Both the position numbers and the translations under genes were made by a program. Below, one piece after another: positions 1-11,377 of a stretch of DNA of 64,000 nucleotides. The DNA lies in the NCBI RefSeq assembly GCF_020520425.1, contig NC_079487.1:50878719-50942718 (forward strand), read 5' to 3'. How positions within the stretch are numbered: the first letter of the stretch is position 1; every line of letters starts with the position of its first letter. The stretch is from Spinacia oleracea (Eukaryota; Streptophyta; Magnoliopsida; Caryophyllales; Amaranthaceae). The notes under the pieces were generated by a model, which saw only the letters and a list, made by a program, of their open reading frames with translations, ran no database searches and was not told the origin of the DNA.

Positions 1-1388
1 CAGATTAATTACAAACTAAATTATAAAAACTAATTAAAAAAAACTGATTCATTACCTCACTACAAAGACCGCCGCCGTCGATTCATGAACACCTACGAAA
101 ACCTCCGCCGATTCCACATTTCGACCACCGCCTTCACCGCGACTAATATTGACCGTAATTTGTGCTAGTTCTTCTGAATGACCGCGGCTCTTCAACTCCA
201 ACATAAATCATTCTCTATGACCGCCGCCGCCACCACTTTTTCGATTTCTAAATCATCAACAACTTAGGTTTTCGGAAATAAAAATTAGAAAGTGAAGATA
301 TTCAGAGGAGGTGAGTACCAGAGGAGAGCAACGACGACAGTGAGAAGTTGCCGGCATCAAATGCTCAACGACGGCGGCGAGAAGTTGCTGGTGGTAGATG
401 ATAAACGACGGTGGCGAAGAGAGAAAATGGAAAACCCTAATCTAATGAAGGAGGAAGAGAGAGAAATTTTTTGGAAGAAATGAAAGTGAAAATGAAAATA
501 AATCATAAAACTGTTATACTTCGTATATATTTTCTTTTATTGATGCTGACGTCAGCAATGTACATGGCAGCTTGTGTGGCAGTCTAGTTGACAACAAGGC
601 GGTCTTTCCCGTAAGACCGTCTTTTATAAAAGTTTGTATATTTTCAAAAGTAAAGTTATTTTCCACCTACAGAAAATTATTTTTAATACTTAACAAAACA
701 AACAAAGGAAAATGAGAAAATTATTTTGTGAGAAATTATTTTCCATCAAAGCAAATGGAACCTAAGGTGAAAATAACATAGGAACGGAAAGAGCCTACAC
801 GGCTACACCAACAAATTTACAGTATTGCCAAAGTTTGACACAAGAATATGTGCAAAAAAATAGTAACGAAAAGTGGGACTTCTCAGCTGCTAATCAAGGA
901 AGTAGAAGTCTAGAAGCATCTTTTCAGTGCAACATTATCAACCCTCTCAACTCAAAGAATAGTTAACTCTACAACAATTACATCCCCTGGATCTACAGGA
1001 TCATAGTACATTGGATAGAGGCAAACGGAGAAGATAAGACGAACATCAGCGACTCATGAGGATGATATCTTGATCCATACAGCCAACCCCATCCTGTTGG
1101 GGATTAAGGCTATAGCCGTTGCAATATTATTGTACAACAATTACATCCCCTAACAAACCACAAAATCTCCGAAACCTACAGTTACAACTTACAACACTAG
1201 TATAGAGAACCAATTGCGTAATCTAATTCTTCCTTGCAGTATTTGTCAATTTCAAAATGGGCAGAGCTAGGATGAGGTGAGGAAAGAAAGCTCAGGTGAA
1301 GTTGAAAAACTTTCAAACAAGCTGAATTTTTTTCGTTCCTCAACTTTGTCATACAGGTGTGAGAATCATGTAAAATAGAGTAAATAAT
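1..1388. other. Intergenic region downstream of the GT14 gene, transposon-like left part
   Basis: I recognise no gene here. Positions 544-557 form a perfect 14-bp palindrome with TGACGTCA at its core. Positions 596-623 form a hairpin with 11-bp arms (one mismatch) around GGTCTT/AAGACC. Such GGTCTT hairpins look like the end of a small DNA transposon, but no matching second end is visible inside the window. The stretch 800-1388 would contain the 3' UTR of the minus-strand GT14 gene. Positions 1-480 are rich in GCCGCC triplets and hold only short, unconvincing reading frames. Confidence 0.4.
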
Positions 1389-4272
1389 TCATTCCACCAA
1401 ACACTGCTGAGTACGGAATGTCCCATTTGAAAGCAGATCAACAATACGTCTTTCAAGTCTCTTAGCTCCAGGACCTGGCCTCAAGATGTTTGCATCACCC
1501 CATTCAGCACAAGAGTTGTTCATCTCACCAACGCACCAACCACCAGGCACAACTTTCCCACGGCTCCGCCCAAGAATTTCACTATCAATATGATCAAGTA
1601 TTGGATCATTATAATGGAATTTTGTAGCAAATGCTGATCCACTTCTTAGCATGTCTTGTAAGTCAGACCCATTGAGCTGTCTGGGACTTTCACTCGAAGA
1701 CGCGTAGTAGGATGCATACTGTAAATTATGGTTTACAGCACTTTCTTTGAACTCCGGTGAATTACACACAATGGTCGGTACATAGCTCAATACAGATGAT
1801 GGGGTGTTTGTTAAGTACATCAGTACAGTTCTTGGTAAGTTATCTGACCCCATAACACAAAATTCAACAAACTTCCGATTCAAAACAGAGGTTGGTGAAC
1901 CTACATGCACAACACATCAATTATCAGCTGATGATCCGTTGCTCAAAAAAATTCATGAGCTTAACAAGATGACAGACGATTCTTTGACATAATATGAACA
2001 GGAATCTGTTGACGTATTAGACTTTCAACCAGATTTTTGTGGTGTCCAAGGAGTTATTTAGGACATCAGGGCAACTTAGGAAATGAAGTAGATGAAAGAA
2101 CATAACAGCTTTCTTTCAGTCTTATTACCCTGTTGAACAAGAAAAGTGCGATGAATGAATTGAGAATACCAGTGTATTCCACCATAATACCAAACAACCA
2201 ATGCTCCTAGAGTCCTAGGTGTACACCACAGTAACAATCGAGAGTGTTCATGCCATCACGTAGGTAAATGTCAGACGCAGGGAGAGTGAGGGTGTTAGTA
2301 GGCTTCCAATCTTCCATAGCATCAGACTCATTTTGGAGAACATTATATATCGGAACGAAGGAAAGTCATACTCAAACAAGGGTTTAGACTGGACAGAACG
2401 TACCTTGGTAATGGATCTAAAATCATTTACATTATCACTTTTGTTTTATGTGACATTAAGATCCTCGCTATATGACCACTGTATGGCATATGTCTCAAGT
2501 AATTGTTCTCAAATAATAGGGCTACTACCAAAACTTCTACACTCCTATCATAATGTTTATTGGTCCCAACAATCTCTATCCCTATCCCAAAATTCTAATC
2601 CTTGAGTTCTTGAAAGCTTCAGAGGGGAGTGCAGGAAAGTAAGATCCCTTCTGAAACATCATATAATCTGTATCTCATACTCATTAAAGGGGCGCAACTT
2701 ACTTGCATCAAAGTAGATCTGAACATAAAATGTAAAGAAGACTACGAGAGCGAATAACTAAGGTTCACAATTCAAAAGAAAGAATACTATGAACATGGAA
2801 CTTTAAGCACTGTAAGGCTCAAACCAACAGCTCAAACTCTAACTTTTAAGTAATGGCAGAATCACCTGAGAACAACTGATAAGCACTTGGAAAATCTCGC
2901 TTTTGAGTGGCATAAAACATCCCAGTCTTTTCTGCAAGATAAAGTCCAGGATCCACAATAATGGGTTTCATCCTTCGAGCCCTAAATTGCCCCATGAAAC
3001 CAGAGTTACTAAACGGGTACTTGCTGAACAACCAAACAATTTCAATCAACCAAAACAAGTGAAAGTAACTCACTCTTTCCATCCAATGTAGCTGGTATGG
3101 TTCACGAAGTTTAGGTCTTTTGGCATGTATGACAATATGTGCAGCAAATCTATGCAAAACCGACATCAGAACAACAAATGATTAAAATAAACACAAAAAG
3201 AATCTGAGGCACAAAGCCACAAACTATGCAGCAAAGATAACATTAAAACTTGACAAATTAATAACAATAACTAACTCTCCTCAGCAATGTAGCTAAAATT
3301 ATTTACAAGGTTATAGTCTTTAGGTGATGAATCGTGAATGAGCAGTAAATGCAATCAAATCCCATATGAAGCGCCACATTACAAACCAAGTATCTTGATT
3401 TGTTAAAGTCCAAAGGTGGTACCTAAGACCTCGGATCAAATCCCATCTACATAATTGTACTTTCTAACAACAAATCTAGTATCTCATGATGCTAAATCAA
3501 CAATTAAAGTAATAAACATAAAATGCAGCAAATCAGAGCAAATCCCACAAAATCACTAGATCAACCAATTAAATACCAAAATAAGCGAATTAAGGGCATA
3601 TTCAAGAAAACCCCACAAAATTAAACATATTATTGATTTATAAACATATAAAAACACCAAATCAGATGTTCTCTAATAATGATTAAAAAAAAACATAGAA
3701 CTAAAAGTACCATCTTGAGTAACAAGGGGATAATCTTGAGCAGACAAATTGATGAACCAATCCCAATTCGAGTTCAACCGAAGCAAAATAGAAGCACCCC
3801 TAAGCAAAGAAGCAATAGGGGAAGATCCTTTAGAGTAAGAAAAATCAGCTTTACCAATAACATGAACATTTTTAGCAGCTTTAAACACGGGCAAGCCGTG
3901 CACCCGGAAGGCTAAACGGTCACGGTCAGACTGAGGGGCAAAACGGTCAAGGTGAAGTAAATAGAGGTTTTTAGGGTGGTAAACGGAGAGAAGAAGCCGA
4001 AAGATTCTAGAAGACTCACCAGATGAACCGGTGATGAAGTAAGCAATGGTGGGGACAGAAGGAAATGGAGGTGAGTTGGGGTTGTGGACGACATATTGGG
4101 GGTTGGGGAAGAGGCGGGGGTCAGGGGAAGTAGTGGTTGTTGCGGTGTTTGTTGCGGTGGATGTTGTGGTGGAGAGGAGAAAGAGGAGAGAGAAAGAGAT
4201 GGAGGCTGCAATGAAGTAGAAGGTGGTGGAGTTGTCTCTTGGTGGTGGAGATGGTGGTTGGTTTTGCAGCAT
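1389..4272 (-). CDS. GT14-family glycosyltransferase (core-2/I-branching type, GlcAT14-like), 4 exons
   Basis: The gene has exons at 4272-3711, 3149-3074, 2981-2866 and 1900-1389 (562, 76, 116 and 512 nt). All introns are GT..AG and phases match, giving 421 residues and an intact frame. The protein starts MLQNQPP, has one hydrophobic segment at about residues 17-35 (type II Golgi membrane anchor), then the GT14 domain. Landmarks are AYFITGSSGES, LHLDRFAP, NLSAQDYPLVTQD, DLNFVNHTS..GWKE, PIIVDPGLY, NRKFVEFCV..DNLPRT, VNHNLQY, PGGWC and LRPGPGAKRLE. Family members act in the Golgi; Arabidopsis GlcAT14 enzymes transfer glucuronic acid to arabinogalactan-protein glycans, so that role is inferred here. 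An in-frame upstream ATG at 4392 would add 40 residues, but the 4272 start fits the short cytosolic tail of the family. One oddity is VMGSDN where relatives often have a W or F in place of M. Confidence 0.9.
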
Positions 4273-6986
4273 TTTGGTTGAGTTAAAAAAAATAAAGTGG
4301 GGATATATCTTTGTTTTAAGAGAGGTTTTTGGGATTACTGGATCTGTGGTCTGATAATTTGTGTTTGTCTTTGAATTGCTAGATTTTAGCAAGAATATTA
4401 GAAAAATTATGATGGTATAATATGATATTATTAAACAATATGGTATTACTGTGATACGATCGTTGTTAGTAGATGAGGAAAGATTGGTAGTTGGATTGGA
4501 AAGAAGAACAAAGTGAATGGGTTAGGTAGTAAAGTAGACTAGTGACTAGTAATTTGTTAGGTGGTTTGTTTGATTGTTTAATTAGAATGTAGATATAGAT
4601 TAGGGGTAATACACAAACTTGTTTTACAACGCGCGGATTTTGCAAGGCCTGCACCAAGAGCACGATACACTTTTATCAAAACACATAAATATAAAAACAA
4701 AACGCTTAAAATGAAAAAAATAACGCAAAAAACGAAAAAGAAAAAATCAAGTTATGAAAAAAACATTACAATTTGAAATGAACATTATATGAAAGAACAA
4801 GGAAGTGTACCTTTAACACTCGATCAAAATTCATCAGCAGCGTGAATATCTTAAAATCTTCAAAAGAAATCTCAGTCAGAAAAATCCCCGAAAAATATCA
4901 TGCACTCTAGCGATTCTCTTAATGTTGTTCATAATTTTTTCGAAAGTTAGATAAATTGAACAAGTATTTTGCTTAAGTCACTCATTTTCAACTAAGGAGA
5001 AACAATTTAGAAGGAATTTTAGAGAGAGAAGAAGGAGAGAATATAATTTTTTACTCTTTCACTCACTATCTCACTCTTTCTTTCTCTAAAAATCTCTCTT
5101 CGGTTGAGAGAATATAAATCATCTCATCTTTCTCTCTCTAAAATGTACGTATTTCTAAACTTCTAAAAATGATTATGATTCATAAGTATAAATATTCTAT
5201 ATCTAGCTGCTGAAAAATGGAAAATAAAAAATATGAATTAGAATGAAAGAAGAACAGAGAATGAGAAATGAACAATTCTTAAAGAGTGCATAATGAGAAC
5301 TGTGCACGTGTTTTTCTTTTTTTCTTTTAATTGTTCTTCTAATAGAATATTATAAAAAGAACAAATGGAAAAACTAAAGGAACAAATAGAGAGACTAAAA
5401 GAACAAATCAAGTACCTTGCTCACAAGAACATATGATTCTATATCATCATTAGCATCATCCAATTCTGAATTATCAATCACATTATTCATAATATCTGAA
5501 AAATTACAAGTTAACTTGTATAAAAATAAGAAAAAGAACACAATCAAAAGAAAAAAAGATAAACAGAAAATAGTACGTAGAAGAACACAATAAAATAAAA
5601 GAAGAAATTATGAAACGCAAATAAAATTGAAAATAATACGAAAAAGAACATAATAAAATAAAAGAACAAATTATGAATCTTAAATGGTCTATTTTTCTAC
5701 TATAATGAAAATATTCTTTTAATACGAGAATATGTTATTTAAATAAGTAAATTGTTCTTTCTGTAAACAAAAGCGTAATTACATAATCAAAATCTTCAAA
5801 ATCAACGAAATCAAGGTGTTATTTCATAATCAAATTCATTAAAATCATCGAAATCACAAAAACACGATTATTACATAATTAAAATTAAATAATCAAAATC
5901 ATCAAAACACTTATTATTACAAAATCAAAATCATAAAAACATGCAATTTACTCTTACAAAATTGAAAAATTACCTTGCAAAATCTGATTATCAGCTGCAG
6001 AATTCAAATTTGAAGTAGAAGAATCAATTGAGTTCGACGTTGAAGCAGAAAAAATCAACAAGTGAATTTTCCATTACTTTCTTTCTCTAAGAACCAATTT
6101 AGAAAACCTAGTTCACATTTTCTCTCTCCTATTCACAGTTTGATTTCAAAAACATAAAATTGAGAAGAATGTATACCCGCAAAAGGAGCGGAAAAACTGC
6201 GAATCAAATAAACACGCGAAAAACATAGCTGAAAAGAACAGAGCCTACAATGTTTTTTTGTTCAAGGGCAATTGTTCTTTTTTTCTCGGGATTTATTGAA
6301 ACAAGCACATTTTGTGTATTTCTTATGCCGTTTTGTTTCCAGTGCTTGGTGTTCATCGTTCACACGCATGCACCATCTAATTTGCGCATCAGGGGTAGAC
6401 AGGGGGATCTAGGGGGTACATTGGTGTGTACCTACAAACGAAAAAAAACTGCAAAGTTAAGAGACTTGTTATCTCAAAAACCCGATCTCTTAAGTTACGT
6501 TATTTACGCTAACACATAGCGAACAGGGTAATATTCTTTAATAATACTAGAGATCACTAATTTTTAACAACCGGTCTCTTAAATCCATGGATAAGCGACC
6601 AAACATACCTTTAATATTTTATTTAAACGATAAGAGAGCGGGCATTTGAAACGTTTGTTCTCTTAACATGAGTAATTCATTCAACCACTTGAAATAAATA
6701 TTAATTATTTATTTTTAAAAATTCCGTACACATGTATATTAAATTAATAGAATATATCATTTGAACTAGTTAAATTGATAAGTGTATGCATGTTTAAGCA
6801 TATACTACCTATATATAATCGTAACTTAAATAAAAAATTACGGATTAGTTAATAAATTTATAAAAAGCGTAACAGTTAATTAAATTATTAATAATCTTAT
6901 GATTATTATTATTTATTTTATTATGTACATCGTTATTAGAGAATGAGTACACACTACAGAGTATAAAATTTAAATTAAGATGGGTG
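4273..6986. other. AT-rich intergenic region upstream of the GT14 gene
   Basis: No gene is supported here. Positions 4273-4700 would hold the 5' UTR and promoter of the minus-strand GT14 gene. Positions 5,000-5,150 are a CT/GA-rich stretch (repeated TCTCTC and GAGAGA). From 5,290 to 6,300 there are many scattered copies of AGAACAA/TTGTTCT, which looks like degenerate repeat sequence. I see no terminal repeats or domains. Confidence 0.5.
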
Positions 6987-7318
6987 ATGATAAAGGTCGC
7001 AAGTTGCGACAACATTTAGTTGTCGCAATCTTACATGTCGGAGTTTAATTGGTACATATAGGCGCCACGTAGGATATGATTCATCATAATATTTTTACTA
7101 TCAATGCAAAAAATTTACTATGAAAATATGTAAATAAGGTAATCGATATAAAAAAAGAAACAAATTAGAATATTAAGATTTTCCTACTTTTATTTTAAAC
7201 ATGTATAATAGGATATATAAGTTAAATATTTTAGATTCCAATTTAAATCATGACACATAAGCATGACATGTCATCATTGTGACACGGCTTAAAGGTCGCA
7301 TGTTGCGACCTTTATCAT
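6987..7318. mobile_element. MITE with terminal inverted repeats ATGATAAAGGTCGCAA
   Basis: The two ends are inverted copies of ATGATAAAGGTCGCAA, and each end folds again as a small hairpin (GGTCGCAA..TTGCGACC at the right end). The element is about 332 bp, AT-rich and without coding capacity. A second copy lies inverted at 9682. No clear target duplication is visible, so the superfamily is not assigned. Confidence 0.65.
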
Positions 7319-7798
7319 TTTCGAATTAGGATAGTGGAATGAATTAATAACTCATGTTTTAGTTGGTAAAAAGGAAAAAATTGCGGCATAGTGTATAGTT
7401 TTTTTTAGTCTAATTTCGTACCCCCATTCCCAAATTCCTAGATCCGCTAGCTACTAGGGGTAGAGCGACATTTAAAAATCTAACGAGAATCAATTTTTAA
7501 ATTAGAATATGTTAAACAATTAATAATTAATATATTGGGACATTTCAAAGTAGTTTAAGTGACTAATATTTCCGAGTGGACGGAATATATTTGTTTTGAA
7601 GATGCTAATGATCGATCATCTAGTAGTACTACATCAAAGGCCTAAAAAGGGCCATGCTCATGTAAATTTCTTCTTATCCATATCCATAGATTCTCTTGCA
7701 AGAATGTCTTCCTTTACATCTTTTCAATATAAATTATATTTATATTTACATTTTTTTCAATCTATTTTTTTATGGATAAAATCAATGAATTTCTTCCC
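7319..7798. other. Upstream region of the first glutaredoxin gene
   Basis: This AT-rich stretch lies between the MITE and the TATA box of the glutaredoxin gene. A 90-codon open frame at 7596-7868 has no recognisable domain and overlaps the promoter, so it is not called. Confidence 0.5.
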
Positions 7799-7806
7799 TA
7801 TAAATT
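7799..7806 (+). promoter_or_regulatory. Candidate TATA box (TATAAATT) of the first glutaredoxin gene
   Basis: TATAAATT lies in the context CCCTATAAATTGG, 124 bp upstream of the ATG at 7930. This implies a 5' UTR of about 100 nt, normal for a small intronless plant gene. Several other AT-rich alternatives exist nearby (7730-7760). Confidence 0.45.
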
Positions 7807-7929
7807 GGCAATCATATCTCAAGTCTACATATCACCCTAGCCTACCAAGTCAATATTCTCTTCCTTGACAAAAAAAAAAAAAAAAAACTCAACAGTTTTT
7901 ATAGAAAAATCAAATATATAATATATATA

Positions 7930-8238
7930 ATGGATAGAGTTAATGAGTTAGCAAAATCAAAGGCAGCTGTAATATTCACAAAGAGTTCAGACTGTATGTG
8001 TCATAGCATCAAGTCATTATTCCACGAGCTCGGAGCAAGCCCGGCAGTGTATGAGATTGACCGCGATCCTAGAGGACGTGAAGTCGAGTTAGCATTGCAG
8101 AGGCTAGGGTGTAAGCCTACCGTCCCTGCAATATTTATTGGTGGCATGTTCGTAGGCTCGGCCAAGGATGTCCTTGCTGCACACCTCACTGGCTCTCTCA
8201 AAGAAATGCTCATTGCTGCTAAGGCTATTTGGTTGTAG
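7930..8238 (+). CDS. CC-type (class III, ROXY-like) glutaredoxin with altered active site DCMC
   Basis: This is an intronless 102-residue protein, the usual length of land-plant-specific CC-type glutaredoxins. The glutaredoxin fold is clear: AAVIFTKSS at residues 12-20, the active-site loop at 21-24, the TVPAIFIGG glutathione-binding segment with cis-proline, and FVGSAKDVLAAH. The C-terminus AIWL corresponds to the ALWL-type tail through which ROXY proteins contact TGA bZIP factors. Such proteins act in the nucleus and cytosol as modulators of TGA-dependent transcription. The odd feature is the active site: residues 21-24 read D-C-M-C, so the first (nucleophilic) cysteine of the CCMS/CCMC motif is aspartate (codon GAC). 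Cys22 and Cys24 remain. The frame is otherwise intact and well conserved, so the gene is probably expressed rather than decayed. Its paralogue at 25482 has a normal CCMS. Confidence 0.93.
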   Translation: MDRVNELAKSKAAVIFTKSSDCMCHSIKSLFHELGASPAVYEIDRDPRGREVELALQRLGCKPTVPAIFIGGMFVGSAKDVLAAHLTGSLKEMLIAAKAIWL

Positions 8239-9242
8239 CACTATTTAATTTAGTTCCAAAAACAAGGATGTATGTAGTATGTACTTTTTTTTTGTCTTTT
8301 TTTATTTGCATGGAGGAAATTAAGTTATGGCCTCCAGTTTGGAAAGCTCGCAGTGCAGCATTCTTCAACGACTTTTCGTTTTTTGTAAGCTCTTGATAGC
8401 TGCATTTTGTAACAAAAAGAGATCGAATTATAAAAGCGTAAAATGTTCTCTGTCTAATACTATCTGTGGGTCTTTTATTGTTTTTATCTCTGATTTTAAA
8501 GAAATGATTAGGCCAGTATATATAATGAAGAGAAGTTTAAATAATAACTGAATTGCTTGCGGTTTATGTTACTAGGACTCGTCAAATCAAATCTGGCGCT
8601 AGCTGGGTACGCGCATGCATGGCCAAGTGCCAGACTCCGCTATTTGTCCAATGTTTTTGGTCCAATTTAATTATTTAATTACCAATGTTACAGTGTTGAG
8701 GATCTAAACGTGCACGCGTACACTTAGATCTAAAATGTAGTCCGGCTAGCACAAATATCATTGTGTTGCACATTTATCACAATTAACGCCACAGGCTATA
8801 TTTCATCGAAGCAAGTGGTACTGCCATTAAAAAAAAAATATTAAAAAAAAAATCTAAGAATCTGTTTAAATTGGAACCAATTAGCCGTAGAAATGGATTG
8901 CCGAATAGAGATGATTTGCTTTTTGCATAAGGAATCTAACTTGCCTCAGTTATGAATTTATGATGCATGGCCAAGTGGACATGCAGGTAAGTAGGCAGGT
9001 TCTTTACGTCGAGAAATTGTTTTGACAGTTTGTTCTTTCTTCAGTTTCTGAGGTATATATGGATTGACATATCTCTCATATCAGAACTTCTAAGTTACAT
9101 AAGATGTGCACCTTAATTACCACGTATCTTAAGGCGACTTTTATGTCTATTAAGGATTCCTTTAACTTCTCTTAAGCCAACTTTTGTTAGACATGAGGTG
9201 GATTTTAAAGATAAATAGGGGGACTTTTAGTCACTAGTTACA
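8239..9242. other. 3' flank of the first glutaredoxin gene, no further gene seen
   Basis: The first ~300 bp would contain the 3' UTR and poly(A) site. Short open frames such as 8327-8551 have no recognisable domain. I see no repeats with defined ends. Confidence 0.5.
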
Positions 9243-9597
9243 TACTCCCTCCGTTCCGGAATACTCGAAACGGTTTAATCGGCACAAAGTTTAATACATC
9301 GTAATTAACTTTTTATTTAATTACGGAGTAGATGGTAGTTGGTAGTGGGTAGTGGGTATAATATATAGGTAGTGAGATGTGTGTCAAATTTATAAAGTGG
9401 TAAGGGGGTAGGGGTGGGGGTAGTGGAATTTTTTAATGTTTTTTTCAGGGTGTAGGGATGTAGGTGGGTCATTGGGTAAGTGGAAAATTGATTTTAAATT
9501 AATAAAAGTTTTCATCTTTAGAAACGTTTTTAAGTACTCCGGGACGACTTTTTAATTATAAGAAAAACGTTTCAAGTATTCCGGGACGGAGGGAGTA
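9243..9597. mobile_element. Stowaway-type MITE (Tc1/mariner), TA duplication
   Basis: The element starts CTCCCTCCGTTCCGGAATAC at 9245 and ends with the inverted GTATTCCGGGACGGAGGGAG at 9595. It is flanked by TA on both sides (9243-9244, 9596-9597). CTCCCTCCGT ends and a TA target are the hallmarks of plant Stowaway MITEs. It is about 351 bp and non-coding. Confidence 0.88.
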
Positions 9598-9681
9598 TAT
9601 TGTTTTGTACTCAATTATGAGGTGACTATTAATTTAGTTCGATCGTGGTGAAACTTCAAGCGTCATATTCTAGAATCGAAA

Positions 9682-9990
9682 ATGATAAAGGTCGCAACAT
9701 GCGACCTTTAAGCCTTGTCACAATGGTGACATGGCACGCTTATGTGTCATGAACTTAATTGGAAATTAAAATATTTAGCTTAAATAATCAATTATAATTT
9801 ACAAATTGAATAATGTAATCTTTTATTTCAGAAAAATATTTATAATTTGTATAGAAAATTAGAAAAAAAATACTTTTACATTATTTATATGATATAGGAA
9901 AAAAAAATGCGTTTACTAATTTATACTTAGAAAAGAAAAAATACAGCACATTAGAAAATAAAAGATTAGGACATATATTTCGTCATTATT
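9682..9990. mobile_element. Second, inverted and diverged copy of the AAGGTCGC MITE
   Basis: From 9682 the sequence ATGATAAAGGTCGCAACATG and about the next 120 bp match the reverse complement of the right half of the MITE at 6987-7318, including the CATGCGACCTTT hairpin and the TTATGTGTCATG stretch. The match fades after ~9,800 and the second terminus is not recognisable, so the right boundary is approximate. Confidence 0.55.
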
Positions 9991-10788
9991 AGTTTTGGCC
10001 TTTCACGTTTACCCTCCGCACCCCAACCCAACCCAAAAAAAACAAAAAATTGTCCACTGCAAATCTGCAATATCAAGCATTTGCCTAAGATTTAAGACTA
10101 AAATTAAAATAATGATAGCAATGTCCACCGCAAGATCAAGTCTTTGCCGAACATTTAAGATTCTTGATGCAAATAATTTTGAAAAACAAAAATAAATGTC
10201 AAATTATGAATTTGAAGTAATATTATAAAATAATCTCCATTTACATTACGTGTAATACGTGTAAATGGAAATTATGAATTTAAAGTAATATTATAAAATA
10301 ATCTCCATTATAAAATAATCTCCATTTACTTTATTTCTTTATTAACTTTTTCAATCTTTCCTTTATTTATAGAATTATATTTCTTTAATATTTTTTCTTA
10401 CATCCAATCATTATAAAATTAAAACTTTTTTCATTCCCTCCTCGATTCCAAGCGGGAAAAGCAAAAAGGGAACAGATAGATAGCTTGAAACTTGTTTAAA
10501 GGGCTTCTTTAAAATATTTTGATAATATGAATCTTGGGATATTTTATCGTCCTTAGGTTATGTTCTTGTCGGACTGCACTGTTTCAACCTCAAATCAGGT
10601 TGAGAAGCGAGTACAGATTGGAAAACAGAATATATGATTGTTGATTTAGCGCATAATAAGTTGAAGATCTCGTGTTGACAGTGTATGACTCTTGTTATGA
10701 GTTCCACTCTTGTTAAATGTTTACGTGTAATACTTTAGTTTAAATATAGGAGACAATCATACGAATACATAGATCTTTCAGAAGTTCA
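9991..10788. other. Intergenic region with a short direct duplication, left flank of the Tat insertion
   Basis: Positions 10,213-10,325 contain a direct duplication of TATTATAAAATAATCTCCAT plus an inverted ATTACGTGTAAT/ATACGTGTAAAT pair. Otherwise the stretch is AT-rich and I see no gene. It ends at the ACTAC target site of the Tat element. Confidence 0.4.
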
Positions 10789-10793
10789 ACTAC

Positions 10794-11377
10794 TGTTCCG
10801 AGTGTGGAACTGGGAGGACGTTCCGAAGTACCTTGGCCCTGTCAAGCAGAGCAAACGTGAGCTAACCTCGGGGGTTTAACCGAGGAAACCCCCTCCGATG
10901 CCTAAGTCAGCAAATAGATAAAAAGTCTTTAGAGAGGGAATATAGAGAGAAGGTGGAGCAAGTACCGTGTGTAAGAATGTGTCCCATCATGAATGATGTG
11001 GGTGCTATTTATAGGCGTAATATTCTGTACTTTGGCCTACTTAGATGCCGCCACGTGTATGACGGCGATGTACTTTATTCCTTGTCGTTGTCGTTTAGCC
11101 TGCAGGTCCTTTCTTGGACTGATGCAGCCTTGCCTAGCTCTGCTCTGTGTCTTTACACGTGATCTGGGGAGGTTTGATCTGCCTGGGCTGCATATACTTG
11201 GCTTGGGGTTTAGAGTCTTTCTTTGACTTGGGCGTGCCCTGGGTGTCAGGGTTTGCTCTGTTGTTGATGTTCTGTCCTCTCTGGATATGATCCCGTACAA
11301 CTAGTCCCTCAAGAGTAGAGCTGACCTTTTAAGTCAGGTCTGCTCTTCTGTCCTTGATCTGGATGTGACCCCGTACA
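10794..11377 (-). repeat. 3' LTR of the Tat element (584 bp)
   Basis: The LTR is identical to the copy at 22020-22603 except at two positions (G/A near 10,841 and A/C near 11,020). A TATA box (TATAAATAG, minus strand) lies at 11005-11014. The last ~80 bp of the LTR are repeated again immediately inside the element (11378-11450). Confidence 0.95.

Noticed and set aside
3912-4281. Pro/Ser-rich and Gly/Cys-rich frames opposite or overlapping GT14 exon 1
   Set aside because: These are shadow frames of the first coding exon of the GT14 gene.
10953-11300. Open frames in the Tat LTR, repeated at 22179-22526
   Set aside because: Identical in both LTRs because the LTRs are identical; no domain and overlapping on both strands.
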